9,331 bases of DNA, taken from NCBI GenBank assembly GCA_035760865.1, contig DASTSE010000119.1:1-9331 (forward strand), read 5' to 3'. The translations under genes and the position numbers were made by a program. Origin of the DNA: Dokdonella_A sp035760865 (GTDB taxonomy: Bacteria; Pseudomonadota; Gammaproteobacteria; Xanthomonadales; Rhodanobacteraceae). How positions within the stretch are numbered: position 1 is the stretch's first letter; each line of letters begins with the position of its first letter. The notes below the pieces were generated by a model. It saw only the letters and a program-made list of their open reading frames with translations. It made no database searches and was not told the DNA's origin. Shown piece by piece: positions 1 to 7,588 of the stretch.

Positions 1-93
1 CCGGCGGCCACCACCGACATCGCCGGTGGGCCGCATGCGCCAGCGGGAGAGCCCGAATTCGTACCGTCGTTTGCGCGCCCGCCGGCGCCGCCC
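1..93. other. Left edge, no recognisable gene
   Basis: No gene is recognisable in this short proline- and alanine-rich stretch. The frame of ubiA stays open from the window edge through to the ubiA ATG without a stop, so either the true ubiA start lies further left or this is leader sequence that happens to be open, as is common at this GC content. No Shine-Dalgarno sequence or promoter stands out before position 94. Confidence 0.4.
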
Positions 94-1044
94 ATGCGCA
101 CGCCCGCCCCGGCGCGGCCCGCCGATACGTCCACGCGCAGCGCGCGCGTCATCGACTGGGCGCTCGGCTTCGCGCCGGGCGCGCATCGCGCGCGCATCCG
201 CGAGTACCTCGTGCTCATGCGGCTCGACCGCCCGGTCGGCGCGCTGCTACTGCTGTGGCCCACCTGGTGGGCGCTGTGGTTCGCCGCGAACGACTTCCCG
301 CCGCCGGGCGCGCTCGTGATCTTCACGGTCGGGGTGTTCGTCATGCGCAGCGCCGGTTGCGTGATCAACGACTATGCCGATCACGGCTGGCTCGACGCGC
401 ACGTCGAGCGCACGCGCGGCCGGCCGATGGCGGCCGGACGCGTGACGAAGAAGGAGGCGCTGCTGCTGTTCGGCGGCCTGCTCGCGTTCGCGTTCGTGCT
501 CGTGCTGTTCACCAACACGCTCACGATCGAGCTCTCGTTCGTCGGTGCCGCACTCGCGGCCGCCTATCCGTTCACGAAGCGCGTGACGCACCTCGCCCAG
601 GTCGTGCTCGGCGCCGCGTTCGGCTGGTCGATACCGATGGCATTCGCCGCCGTGACCCATTCGCTGCCGCCGCTGTGCTGGCTGCTGTTCCTCGCCAACG
701 TGCTGTTTTCGGTCGTCTACGACACCGAGTATGCGATGGTCGATCGCGACGAGGACATCCGCGTCGGCGCGAAGTCGACCGCGATCCTGTTCGGCGACGC
801 CGATCGCGCGATCATCGCCATCCTCATGGCGACGTTCCTGCTCGCGATGCTGCTCGCAGGCACGCGCGTGCAGCTGCCCTGGCCGTATTTCGCCGGCCTC
901 GCCGGCGCTGCGGGCCTGTTCGGCTGGCAGCAGTGGCTGATCCGGGCGCGATCGCGCGACGCGTGCTTCGCGGCGTTCCGCAACAACAACCTGGTCGGAT
1001 TGCTGATCTGGCTCGGGTTGTTGTTCGCGATGGCGGTGCGCTGA
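94..1044 (+). CDS. ubiA: 4-hydroxybenzoate polyprenyltransferase UbiA
   Basis: Integral inner-membrane prenyltransferase that joins a polyprenyl diphosphate to 4-hydroxybenzoate, an early step of ubiquinone synthesis. The 316-residue product matches E. coli UbiA along nearly its whole length by eye: RPVGALLLLWPTWWALW near residue 46, VLGAAFGWSIPMAFAAV near 171, YDTEYAMVDRDED from 209, and the C-terminal ACFAAFRNNNLVGLL. The two magnesium/diphosphate-binding Asp-rich motifs are present: N92 D93 xx D96 with D101, and D210/D217. The first motif reads NDYADHGWLD, one residue longer between its last two acidic positions than the usual NDxxDxxxD. Several hydrophobic membrane helices are evident. 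The ATG at 94 has no clear ribosome binding site and the frame is open upstream, so the start is uncertain; the N-terminal ~35 residues are longer than in E. coli. It converges on comF. Confidence 0.95.
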   Translation: MRTPAPARPADTSTRSARVIDWALGFAPGAHRARIREYLVLMRLDRPVGALLLLWPTWWALWFAANDFPPPGALVIFTVGVFVMRSAGCVINDYADHGWLDAHVERTRGRPMAAGRVTKKEALLLFGGLLAFAFVLVLFTNTLTIELSFVGAALAAAYPFTKRVTHLAQVVLGAAFGWSIPMAFAAVTHSLPPLCWLLFLANVLFSVVYDTEYAMVDRDEDIRVGAKSTAILFGDADRAIIAILMATFLLAMLLAGTRVQLPWPYFAGLAGAAGLFGWQQWLIRARSRDACFAAFRNNNLVGLLIWLGLLFAMAVR

Positions 1045-1159
1045 ACGCCGGGTTTTTCGCGTTCTCGTCTCGTCTGCTGCTCCCTCTCCCGCTTGGCTGG
1101 CAAGGGTTGCGCGTGTCATGTGTCGTCGTCGCTTGTCAGAGGACGGGTGAGCCGCACCG
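1045..1159. other. Convergent intergenic region ubiA/comF
   Basis: The 115 bases between the facing 3' ends of ubiA and comF hold no supportable ORF. A short imperfect hairpin (CTTG at 1092-1095 with CAAG at 1101-1104, extendable by CC/GG across a bulge) is present but lacks a following T run, so no intrinsic terminator can be claimed for either gene. Confidence 0.4.
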
Positions 1160-1876
1160 CTACGGCGCACGCGCGAGCGCCCATGCGTCCACGCGCGCGA
1201 CGCCGGCGCGCTTCAGCGCGAGTGCGGCCTCGCGCAGCGTTGCGCCGGTCGTCATGACGTCGTCGAACAGCGCGACGTGCGCGGGCAACGCGAGGCCCGG
1301 CGCGACGGCGAAGGCGCCGCGCAGGTTGCGACGGCGCATCGTCGCGTCGAGACCGGTCTGTGCCGGTGTCGCGCGCGTGCGCGCGAGCAGGTCGTGCCGC
1401 AGGGGAATGCCGAACGCGCGCGCGAGCGGACGCGCGAGTTCGAGCGCCTGGTTGTAGCCGCGCTCGCGCAATCGGGTCGCGTGGAGCGGGATCGGTACGA
1501 GCAGCGCCGGCAATGCCGGGCGTTCGCGTGTGGCGCATTCGACGAGGGACTCGGCGAGCACGCGCCCCGCGGCGAGGTCGCCGTGGAACTTGAAGCGTGC
1601 CTCGAGCAGGTCGAGCGGATGGCCGTAGCGCAGCGGCACCCAGGCGAGGTCGAACGGCGGCGCGCGCGACAGGCAGATGCCGCACGCGGGCGCGGGCGTC
1701 GCGAGCGGCGCCGCGCAGTACCGGCAGCATGGCGCGTTCGGGGCGAAATCCGCCGCGCAGCCCGCGCAGAGGTCGCGGCGGCCGGCGCCGCGACCGCCGC
1801 AGAGCACGCAGCGCGGCGGCAGCACCACGCGCAGCGCGCGATCGAACCAGCCGTCAACCGCGATCGCCATGGTCAA
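1160..1876 (-). CDS. comF: ComF family phosphoribosyltransferase-like protein
   Basis: Cytoplasmic ComF/GntX family protein, associated with DNA uptake and utilisation of exogenous DNA; its exact biochemical role is not settled. The 238-residue product has an N-terminal cysteine cluster made of four CxxC pairs (C23/C26, C37/C40, C51/C54, C65/C68) that look like zinc ligands. A type I phosphoribosyltransferase domain follows, with the family motif RERGYNQA (137-144) and the PRPP-binding loop VALFDDVMTTGAT (201-213). The length is typical for the family. The start is chosen as TTG at 1876 because a GGAGG sequence sits eight bases upstream; an ATG two codons later (1870) would leave an over-long 14-base gap. 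It is divergent from bioB, with 107 bases between the two starts, and convergent with ubiA. Confidence 0.93.
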   Translation of the reverse strand: MTMAIAVDGWFDRALRVVLPPRCVLCGGRGAGRRDLCAGCAADFAPNAPCCRYCAAPLATPAPACGICLSRAPPFDLAWVPLRYGHPLDLLEARFKFHGDLAAGRVLAESLVECATRERPALPALLVPIPLHATRLRERGYNQALELARPLARAFGIPLRHDLLARTRATPAQTGLDATMRRRNLRGAFAVAPGLALPAHVALFDDVMTTGATLREAALALKRAGVARVDAWALARAP

Positions 1877-1877
1877 G

Positions 1878-1906
1878 TTGACAGCCTCCGGTCCGATGCC
1901 GAGACT
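1878..1906 (+). promoter_or_regulatory. Candidate bioB promoter (weak)
   Basis: A perfect -35 hexamer TTGACA (1878-1883) is followed after 17 bases by GAGACT (1901-1906), which matches only three of six -10 positions. If used, it would place the -35 element inside the comF leader and leave a leader of roughly 70 bases before bioB. No recognisable BirA-type biotin operator is visible nearby, so regulation of the operon cannot be read from the sequence. Confidence 0.25.
1885..1889 (-). promoter_or_regulatory. Ribosome binding site of comF
   Basis: CCTCC on the plus strand reads GGAGG on the comF strand, eight bases before the TTG at 1876. This ideal spacing favours the non-ATG start over the ATG at 1870. 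Confidence 0.6.
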
Positions 1907-1983
1907 TCCGAGCCTGCATGGCGCGCGCAGGCGATCGCGAGCGCGCGCCGCCCACCCCGCTCGTACGACTTTCCGGATACCGC

Positions 1984-2997
1984 ATGACTGCCCTGCGCCA
2001 CGACTGGACCCGCGCCGAGATCCTCGCCCTGCTCGAGCTGCCGTTCGCCGACCTCCTCGCCCGCGCGCAGGCCGTGCATCGCGAGCACCACGACCCGAAC
2101 GCGGTCCAGGTTTCGACCCTGCTGTCGATCAAGACCGGCGGCTGTCCCGAGGACTGTGCGTATTGCCCGCAGGCCGCGCGCTACGCGACGGGCGTGGATG
2201 CGGAGAAGCTCATGAGCCTCGATGCCGTGCTCGCGAAGGCGCGGGCTGCTAAGGATGCGGGCGCGACGCGCTTCTGCATGGGCGCGGCATGGCGTTCGCC
2301 GAAGGATCGCGACATCCCGAAGGTCGCCGCGATGATCGGGGCGGTCAAGGCGCTCGGCATGGAAACCTGCGCGACGCTCGGCATGCTCAGCGAGCCGCAG
2401 GCGCACGCGCTCAAGGACGCGGGCCTCGATTACTACAACCACAACCTCGACAGCGCGCCGGAGTTCTATTCCGAGATCATCCATACGCGCGAGTACCAGG
2501 ATCGCCTCGACACGCTCGGCCATGTGCGCGACGCGGGTCTCAAGACCTGTTGCGGCGGCATCGTCGGCATGGGCGAATCGCGCGAGCAGCGCGCGGGGCT
2601 GCTGCACGCGCTCGCGACCCTGCCCGCGCATCCGGATTCGGTGCCGATCAACCGGCTCGTGCAGGTCGAGGGCACGCCGCTCGCGGGCACGCGGGCGCTC
2701 GATCCGTTCGAGTTCGTGCGCACGATCGCGGCTGCGCGCATCGTGATGCCGAAGTCGATGGTGCGGCTGTCCGCGGGCCGCGCCGACATGAGCGACGAAC
2801 TGCAGGCGCTGTGTTTCCTCGCCGGCGCGAATTCGATCTTCTACGGCGAAAAGCTGCTCACGACCGGCAACCCCGACGTCGAGCGCGACCAGGCGCTGTT
2901 CGCGCGCCTGGGCATCCACGCCCTCGAGGTCGAGGTCGAATCGAACACGGTGCATGCGGACATCGTCGAGCGCTGCACGGCCGACGCGGCCGCCTGA
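1984..2997 (+). CDS. bioB: Biotin synthase BioB
   Basis: Radical S-adenosylmethionine enzyme that inserts sulfur into dethiobiotin, the last step of biotin synthesis, in the cytoplasm. The 337-residue protein carries the SAM-cluster motif C54xxxC58xxC61 in TGGCPEDCAYCPQ. It also has the family blocks RFCMGAAW, AGLDYYNHNLD, GGIVGMGE, SVPINRLV and VRLSAGRADM, and the C-terminal GANSIFYGEKLLTT that forms the region near the second, sulfur-donating cluster. The ATG at 1984 is chosen because alignment with E. coli BioB begins within a few residues of it; the frame stays open upstream to an ATG at 1918, which would add 22 unconserved basic residues and run into the comF leader. The GGAT about nine bases upstream is only a modest ribosome binding site. 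It is the first gene of bioB-bioF-bioH-bioC. Confidence 0.97.
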   Translation: MTALRHDWTRAEILALLELPFADLLARAQAVHREHHDPNAVQVSTLLSIKTGGCPEDCAYCPQAARYATGVDAEKLMSLDAVLAKARAAKDAGATRFCMGAAWRSPKDRDIPKVAAMIGAVKALGMETCATLGMLSEPQAHALKDAGLDYYNHNLDSAPEFYSEIIHTREYQDRLDTLGHVRDAGLKTCCGGIVGMGESREQRAGLLHALATLPAHPDSVPINRLVQVEGTPLAGTRALDPFEFVRTIAAARIVMPKSMVRLSAGRADMSDELQALCFLAGANSIFYGEKLLTTGNPDVERDQALFARLGIHALEVEVESNTVHADIVERCTADAAA

Positions 2998-3026
2998 TCC
3001 CGCGCGTGCCGTCGCCGGCGAAGCCG

Positions 3027-4220
3027 ATGCGTCCCGACCTGCTCGCCCGCCTCGCCGACCAGCAGGCCGAACGCGCGCGCGCGTCGCTGCTGCGTCGATT
3101 GCGCAGCGTCGATGCGGTCGACGGCGCGTCGATCGTCGTCGACGGCCGGCGCCTGCTCAACTTCGCGAGCAACGACTACCTCGGCCTCGCGCAGCACCCG
3201 GCGTTGCGCGAGGCCTTCGCGTGCGCGGCGGCGCGCTGGGGCGTCGGCGCGGGCGCGGCGCACCTGCTCGGCGGCCACCGCGACGAACACGCCGGGCTCG
3301 AACGCGCGCTCGCGCGCTGGACAGGCCGCGAACGCGCACTGCTGTTCTCGACCGGTTACATGGCCAACCTCGGCGTCGTCTCGGCGCTGCTCGGCAGCGA
3401 CGACCTCTGCGTGCAGGACAGGCTCGACCACGCGAGCCTGCTCGACGCAGCCCGGCTCGCCGGCTGTACGCTGAAGCGCTACGTGCACGGCGACGTCGCG
3501 AGCGCGGCGCGCCAGCTCCGCGCCCGGCCCGGCGCCGCCGCGCTGCTCGCGACGGATGGCGTATTCAGCATGGACGGCGACGTCGCGCCGCTGCGCGAGC
3601 TCGCGCTGCTCGCGCGCACCGAGGGCGCGACGCTGATGGTCGACGACGCGCACGGCCTCGGCGTGCTCGGCGCCGACGGCGGCGGCAGCGTCGCCGAGGC
3701 GGGGCTGTCGCAGGACGACGCGCCCGTGCTCATGGGCACGCTCGGCAAGGCACTCGGCGTCGCCGGCGCATTCGTCGCCGGCGGCGCGGCGCTCATCGAT
3801 GGCCTCGTGCAGTCCGCGCGCACGTTCGTCTACACGACGGCGCTGCCGCCCGCGCTCGCCGCGGCGACGCGCGTCGCGATCGACATCGCGCGTTTCGAGC
3901 ACTGGCGCCGCGAGCGTTTGCACTGCCTCGTCGCGCATTTCCGCGGCGGCGCGGCCGCGCGCGGCATCGCGCTGCTCGAATCGCGCACGCCGATCCAGCC
4001 GGTCGTCATCGGCGACAGCGCGGCTGCGCTCGCGTGGTCGCAGCGGCTCGCGGACGCCGGCTTCTTCGTCCCCGCGATCCGTCCGCCGACGGTCGCGAAG
4101 GGCCATGCGCGGTTGCGCGTCGCGTTGTCCGCGCTGCATGCCGAGGGCGATGTCGAACGCCTGCTCGATGCGCTTGCGGCGGCCCGCGCGCGCGACCCGT
4201 CCCCCGCAACGCAGGCCTGA
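3027..4220 (+). CDS. bioF: 8-amino-7-oxononanoate synthase BioF
   Basis: Pyridoxal-phosphate enzyme that condenses pimeloyl-ACP with L-alanine to form 8-amino-7-oxononanoate (KAPA), the first ring-assembly step of biotin. The 397-residue product shows the alpha-oxoamine synthase pattern: LNFASNDYLGLAQHP (44-58), a glycine-rich GVGAGAAHLLGGH stretch (72-84), DRLDHASLLDA with H135, VDDAHGLGVLG (205-215) holding the cofactor-contacting Asp and His, and the PLP-binding lysine K241 in MGTLGKALGVAGAF. The length is close to the E. coli enzyme. The start is ATG 3027; an in-frame GTG at 3006 is an alternative that would nearly touch the bioB stop, and neither has a strong ribosome binding site. It lies 29 bases after bioB and 6 bases before bioH, so it is surely cotranscribed. 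Confidence 0.96.
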   Translation: MRPDLLARLADQQAERARASLLRRLRSVDAVDGASIVVDGRRLLNFASNDYLGLAQHPALREAFACAAARWGVGAGAAHLLGGHRDEHAGLERALARWTGRERALLFSTGYMANLGVVSALLGSDDLCVQDRLDHASLLDAARLAGCTLKRYVHGDVASAARQLRARPGAAALLATDGVFSMDGDVAPLRELALLARTEGATLMVDDAHGLGVLGADGGGSVAEAGLSQDDAPVLMGTLGKALGVAGAFVAGGAALIDGLVQSARTFVYTTALPPALAAATRVAIDIARFEHWRRERLHCLVAHFRGGAAARGIALLESRTPIQPVVIGDSAAALAWSQRLADAGFFVPAIRPPTVAKGHARLRVALSALHAEGDVERLLDALAAARARDPSPATQA

Positions 4221-4226
4221 GCGCGC

Positions 4227-4988
4227 ATGCACATCGAAACCCACGGCGGCGGCGCCGATCTCGTGCTCATCCATGGCTGGGCAATGCACGGCGGCATCTT
4301 CGCGCCGCTGCTCGCGGCGCTCGCGCCGCACTTTCGCGTCCATCTCGTCGACCTGCCCGGCCACGGCCTCGGCCGCGACGAGACGCGCTTCGACGTCGCC
4401 GACAGCGCGCGGCGCATCGCCGCGGCGACGCCGCGCGCGCTGTGGGTCGGCTGGTCCCTCGGTGGCCTCGTCGCACTGCGCGCCGCGCTCGACGCGCCGG
4501 AGCACGTGCGCGGTCTCGTCATGCTCGCGTCGAGCCCGCGCTTCGTCGCCGCGCCGGACTGGCCGCACGGTGTCGCGACGACCGTGTTCGGCGAGTTCGC
4601 GAGCGAGCTGCACGCGCGCTACCGCCATGCGATCGAGCGCTTCCTCGCGCTCGAGACGCTCGGCTCGGCGCACGCACAGGCGGAGTTGCGCGAGCTCAAG
4701 CACATCGTGTTCGCGCGCGGCGAACCGCGCCTGGATGCGCTTTGCGACGGCCTCGCCGCGCTCGATGCGAACGACCTGCGCGGTGCGCTCCCCGCGCTCG
4801 CGATGCCGAGCCTGTGGATCGGCGGCCGGCGCGACCGGCTCGTGCCTCCGGGCGCGTTGCGCTGGGCGGCCGAGCACGCACCGCGAGCGCGCCATCTCGA
4901 ATTCAACGGCGGCCATGCGCCGTTCCTCGACTTCGCCCCCGCGATCGCCGACGCGCTCGTCGCGTTCGCGACGGAGCTGCCCGCGTGA
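4227..4988 (+). CDS. bioH: Pimeloyl-ACP methyl ester esterase BioH
   Basis: Alpha/beta hydrolase that removes the methyl group from pimeloyl-ACP methyl ester, ending the BioC-dependent detour through fatty-acid synthesis and releasing pimeloyl-ACP for BioF. In the 253-residue protein the oxyanion-side motif LVLIHGWAMHGGIF (12-25) is followed by the nucleophile elbow GWSLGG with S77. D203 (in IGGRRDRLVPP) and H230 (in NGGHAPFLD) complete the catalytic triad, matching the order and spacing of E. coli BioH. The tryptophan next to the catalytic serine is also as in E. coli BioH. The gene starts six bases after the bioF stop, and its stop overlaps the bioC start by four bases. Confidence 0.95.
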   Translation: MHIETHGGGADLVLIHGWAMHGGIFAPLLAALAPHFRVHLVDLPGHGLGRDETRFDVADSARRIAAATPRALWVGWSLGGLVALRAALDAPEHVRGLVMLASSPRFVAAPDWPHGVATTVFGEFASELHARYRHAIERFLALETLGSAHAQAELRELKHIVFARGEPRLDALCDGLAALDANDLRGALPALAMPSLWIGGRRDRLVPPGALRWAAEHAPRARHLEFNGGHAPFLDFAPAIADALVAFATELPA

Positions 4989-5887
4989 GCGCCGGACTGG
5001 ACCGATCGCACATCCGGCGCGCGTTCGGGCGCGCTGCGCGCAGCTACGCCGCGCATTCGCCGCTGCAGGCCGAGGTCGCGCAGCGACTGCGCGAACACCT
5101 CGACGGCTTTCCCGAGGTTTCCCCGCGTCGGATCGTCGACGTCGGCTGCGGCCCCGGCGAAGGCTGCGTCGCGCTGCGTGCGCGTTACCCGCACGCGGAG
5201 ATCGTCGCGCTCGACCTCGCGCTGCCGATGCTGCGCGAAGCCGGACGGGCGGGGTCCGGCGGTTCGCGCGATGAAGACGTAGCCGACCGCTTTCTGCGTG
5301 TCTGCGCCGATGCGCAGGCGTTGCCGCTCGCCGATGCGAGCGTCGACCTCGTGCACTCGAGCCTGTGCCTGCAATGGTGCGACGATCCGGGCCTCGCGCT
5401 CGCCGAATTCCGTCGCGTGCTGCGGCCGGAAGGCTTGCTGCTGTTCTCGACGTTCGGCCCCGATACGCTCAAGGAGCTGCGCGCCGCGTTCGCAGAGGTG
5501 GACCGCGCGCCGCACGTGAGCCGCTTCATCGACATGCACGACATCGGCGACGGCCTGCTCGCGAGCGGCTTTCGCGATCCCGTGCTCGAGCGGGAGGACT
5601 TCACGCTCACGTATGCCGACGCGCGCAGCCTCATGCGCGAACTGCGCGCGATCGGCGCGACCAATGCCGACGCGCAGCGCCAGCGCAGCTTGACCGGCAA
5701 GGCGCATCTCGCCCGCGTCGAGGCCGCGTACGAACGTTTCCGCGCCGACGGCGTGCTGCCCGCGACCTACGAAGTGGTCTACGCGATCGCGCGTGCGCCC
5801 GCACCGGGCCAGCCGCGCCGCGACCGCGGCGGCGACGTCGCGAGCTTCCCGATCGATCGCCTGCGTGGGAGCCGGCGCCGGCCATGA
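4985..5887 (+). CDS. bioC: Malonyl-ACP O-methyltransferase BioC
   Basis: SAM-dependent methyltransferase that caps the malonyl carboxyl group so the fatty-acid synthase can build a pimeloyl chain; the partner of BioH. The 300-residue product begins at GTG, which overlaps the bioH stop in a GTGA arrangement, and the N-terminal block IRRAFGRAARSYAAHSPLQ (10-28) is typical of BioC. Motif I is VDVGCGPGEG (51-60) and the acidic end of strand 2 is IVALDLALPML. Further family blocks are LHSSLCLQWCDDP-like (123-135), FSTFGPDTLKELRAAF (154-169) and LRAIGATNA (220-228). It is about 50 residues longer than E. coli BioC: part lies in a glycine/charged insertion around 86-101, part in a basic C-terminal tail (from about 276). 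Its stop overlaps the start of the next gene (ATGA). Confidence 0.95.
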   Translation: MSAGLDRSHIRRAFGRAARSYAAHSPLQAEVAQRLREHLDGFPEVSPRRIVDVGCGPGEGCVALRARYPHAEIVALDLALPMLREAGRAGSGGSRDEDVADRFLRVCADAQALPLADASVDLVHSSLCLQWCDDPGLALAEFRRVLRPEGLLLFSTFGPDTLKELRAAFAEVDRAPHVSRFIDMHDIGDGLLASGFRDPVLEREDFTLTYADARSLMRELRAIGATNADAQRQRSLTGKAHLARVEAAYERFRADGVLPATYEVVYAIARAPAPGQPRRDRGGDVASFPIDRLRGSRRRP

Positions 5888-6879
5888 GCGGAACGCCGCG
5901 CAGGGCGCTTGCCGCGGTCGCGCTCGGCCTCGCGGCCGCGCTGTTCTTCACCGCGACGTACGTGCTCAACCGCGCGATGGCGAGCGCGGGCGGCCACTGG
6001 GCGTGGTCGGCTTCGCTGCGTTACCTGTTGACCTTGCCGATGCTCGCTGTCGTGCTCGCCTGGCGCGGCGGCTTCGGCGCGGTGTGGTCGGCGCTGCGCG
6101 CGCATCCGGTCGCATGGCTCGCGTGGAGCGGCGTCGGCTTCGGCCTGTTCTGCGTGTGCCTGACCTGGGCCGCGGCGTTCGCACCCGCGTGGCTCGTCGC
6201 GGGCACGTTCCAGCTCACGGTGATCGCGGGCATGCTGCTCGCGCCGCTGCTCTATCGCGACGCGCGAGCGCGGCTGCCGCGCGCCGCGCTCGCGTTCGGC
6301 GGCGTGATCGTGGTCGGCGTCGCGCTCATGCAGGGCGCGCATTTCCACGGCCACCTCGATCGCGATGCGTGGCTCGCGCTCGGCGCGGTGGCGCTGTCGG
6401 CGTTCCTCTACCCGCTCGGCAATCGCGCGATCCTGCTCCACCTGGAGCGCACGGGCGAGCAGCTGGATGCGACCCAGCGCGTATTCGGCATGACGCTCGC
6501 GAGCCAGCCGTTCTGGTGGCTCGTCGCCGCCTACGCGGGGCACGCTGCGGGTGCGCCCGCGCCGATGCAGCTGCTGCTCGCGGCCGGCGTCGCGCTGCTG
6601 ACCGGGACGATCGCGACGATCCTGTTCTTCCGCGCGACCGCGATGGTGCAGGACGATCCCGCCGCGCTCGGTGCGGTCGAAGCGATGCAGGCGGCCGAGC
6701 TGCTGTTCTCGAGCGTGCTCGGCGTGCTGTTCCTCGGCGAGGCCGTCCCCGATGGCTGGGCCGCGTGCGGCGCGTTGCTCGTCGTCGCGGGCATCGTCGC
6801 GCTCGGCATCCTCGTCGGGCGTACCGCCGCGGGCGACCGCCGCGCGACGCGCGCGCTGCATTGCGACCGCGGCGCGTGA
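5884..6879 (+). CDS. Drug/metabolite transporter-type permease
   Basis: Predicted inner-membrane exporter of 331 residues with about ten hydrophobic helices (approximately 9-28, 43-60, 76-96, 101-123, 137-150, 161-180, 208-220, 229-249, 271-286, 291-312). It resembles the DMT superfamily, in particular the group called multidrug resistance efflux transporter family (Pfam EmrE-like PF13536, from memory), through the early GGHWAWSASLRYLLTLPML stretch and the C-terminal EAMQAAELLFSSVLGVLFLGE block. Substrate is unknown. Its ATG overlaps the bioC stop by four bases, so it is translationally coupled to the biotin operon and may move biotin, a precursor or an unrelated compound. The C-terminal 20 residues are hydrophilic. 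It converges with the unknown gene at 6909-7547, 29 bases away. Confidence 0.85.
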   Translation: MSGTPRRALAAVALGLAAALFFTATYVLNRAMASAGGHWAWSASLRYLLTLPMLAVVLAWRGGFGAVWSALRAHPVAWLAWSGVGFGLFCVCLTWAAAFAPAWLVAGTFQLTVIAGMLLAPLLYRDARARLPRAALAFGGVIVVGVALMQGAHFHGHLDRDAWLALGAVALSAFLYPLGNRAILLHLERTGEQLDATQRVFGMTLASQPFWWLVAAYAGHAAGAPAPMQLLLAAGVALLTGTIATILFFRATAMVQDDPAALGAVEAMQAAELLFSSVLGVLFLGEAVPDGWAACGALLVVAGIVALGILVGRTAAGDRRATRALHCDRGA

Positions 6880-6908
6880 GGCCTGGCGGCGCGATCCTGT
6901 TTGCGTGC

Positions 6909-7547
6909 TCAAGCCGAGTACAGCGGCGAAACGAACTGCGCACCTTCGTCGCGCGCGATCGCGCGCGCGAGTTCGAGGCCGAGCAGCGAAATGCGCAACG
7001 GCGCATGGGCGTCGAGCGTGCGCAGCCAGGGTAGGCGGCGCTGGTCGAACACGAGCAGTCGCGCACGCCAGGCTCCGGCCAGTCGCGCGATCGCGTTTCG
7101 CAGGAATGCGCCGTGCGCGCTCCAGCGCGTCGGCGCTGCGGCGACGGGTGCGCAGCGACAGCGCGCGGCCATCTCGTCCCAGGCAAGATAGTCGCTGTCG
7201 GGCAGCAGGAACACCTTCGCGCGCGCCTCGCCGCCCGCATCGTCGAACGCGAGCCATTCGCGCGGACCGTTCGGCGTGACCGCCTCGTGGATCGCGACGT
7301 CGGTGCAGCGTGCAAGCACGCCGATCGCAGGATGATCGAGCAGGACGACGTCCCCCGCATGCACGCGCGCGGTCGCCTTCGGCGCGAATGAACCGCGCTC
7401 GAGCCATAACACGGTGCCGAGCTTCGGCAACGCGTCGGCGACGTACGCGAGGTCGAGTCGCGGCGACGCCGGCGCCTGGGCCGCCGCGGAAGGCGGCTCC
7501 GCAGGCCCCGCAACCTCGCCGGCGTCTCTGTCGTCGAACGCGATCAT
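6909..7547 (-). CDS. Hypothetical protein downstream of hemP
   Basis: I do not recognise the family. The 212-residue protein has no signal peptide or membrane helix and is probably cytoplasmic. After a low-complexity Ala/Pro-rich N-terminus (about 10-30), the conserved-looking body runs from about 31 to 210, with GTVLWLERGSFAPKATARVHAGDVVLLDHP (44-73), EWLAFDD (97-103), a Cys pair (C120, C122) and a C-terminal helical block ISLLGLELARAIARDEGAQFVSPLYSA. The start is ATG 7547 because a GAGGA sequence precedes it at good spacing. A GTG at 7625 overlapping the hemP stop gives a 238-residue version, but it has no ribosome binding site and would translate through a perfect hairpin. It lies downstream of hemP under a Fur-type promoter, so a role in iron or heme metabolism is an inference from context only. 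Confidence 0.75.
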   Translation of the reverse strand: MIAFDDRDAGEVAGPAEPPSAAAQAPASPRLDLAYVADALPKLGTVLWLERGSFAPKATARVHAGDVVLLDHPAIGVLARCTDVAIHEAVTPNGPREWLAFDDAGGEARAKVFLLPDSDYLAWDEMAARCRCAPVAAAPTRWSAHGAFLRNAIARLAGAWRARLLVFDQRRLPWLRTLDAHAPLRISLLGLELARAIARDEGAQFVSPLYSA

Positions 7548-7588
7548 CGTGGTCCTCGTCGACGCGCGTTGCGGCGACCCGGGCGGTT

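Noticed and set aside
26..319. Small basic ORF at the left edge
   Set aside because: Out-of-frame arginine-rich shadow of ubiA without a family match.
1086..1106. Possible terminator hairpin between ubiA and comF
   Set aside because: The stem is short with a bulge and no T run follows on either strand.
1877..1983. Biotin operator (BirA-type) upstream of bioB
   Set aside because: No pair of TTGTAAACC-like half sites is visible in the intergenic region.
2841..4916. Minus-strand open frame of 691 codons opposite the biotin genes
   Set aside because: Low-complexity charged sequence with no domain, lying opposite three well-supported genes; a typical high-GC shadow.
2954..4984. Very long open frame running antisense-phase through bioF and bioH before joining bioC
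   Set aside because: It is composed of arginine/alanine/proline-rich shadow translation caused by high GC. Only the part from the GTG at 4985 has a recognisable protein.
5779..7407. Minus-strand open frame of 542 codons opposite the transporter
   Set aside because: Arg/Ala/Glu-rich shadow that overlaps the well-supported transporter and the unknown gene in another frame.
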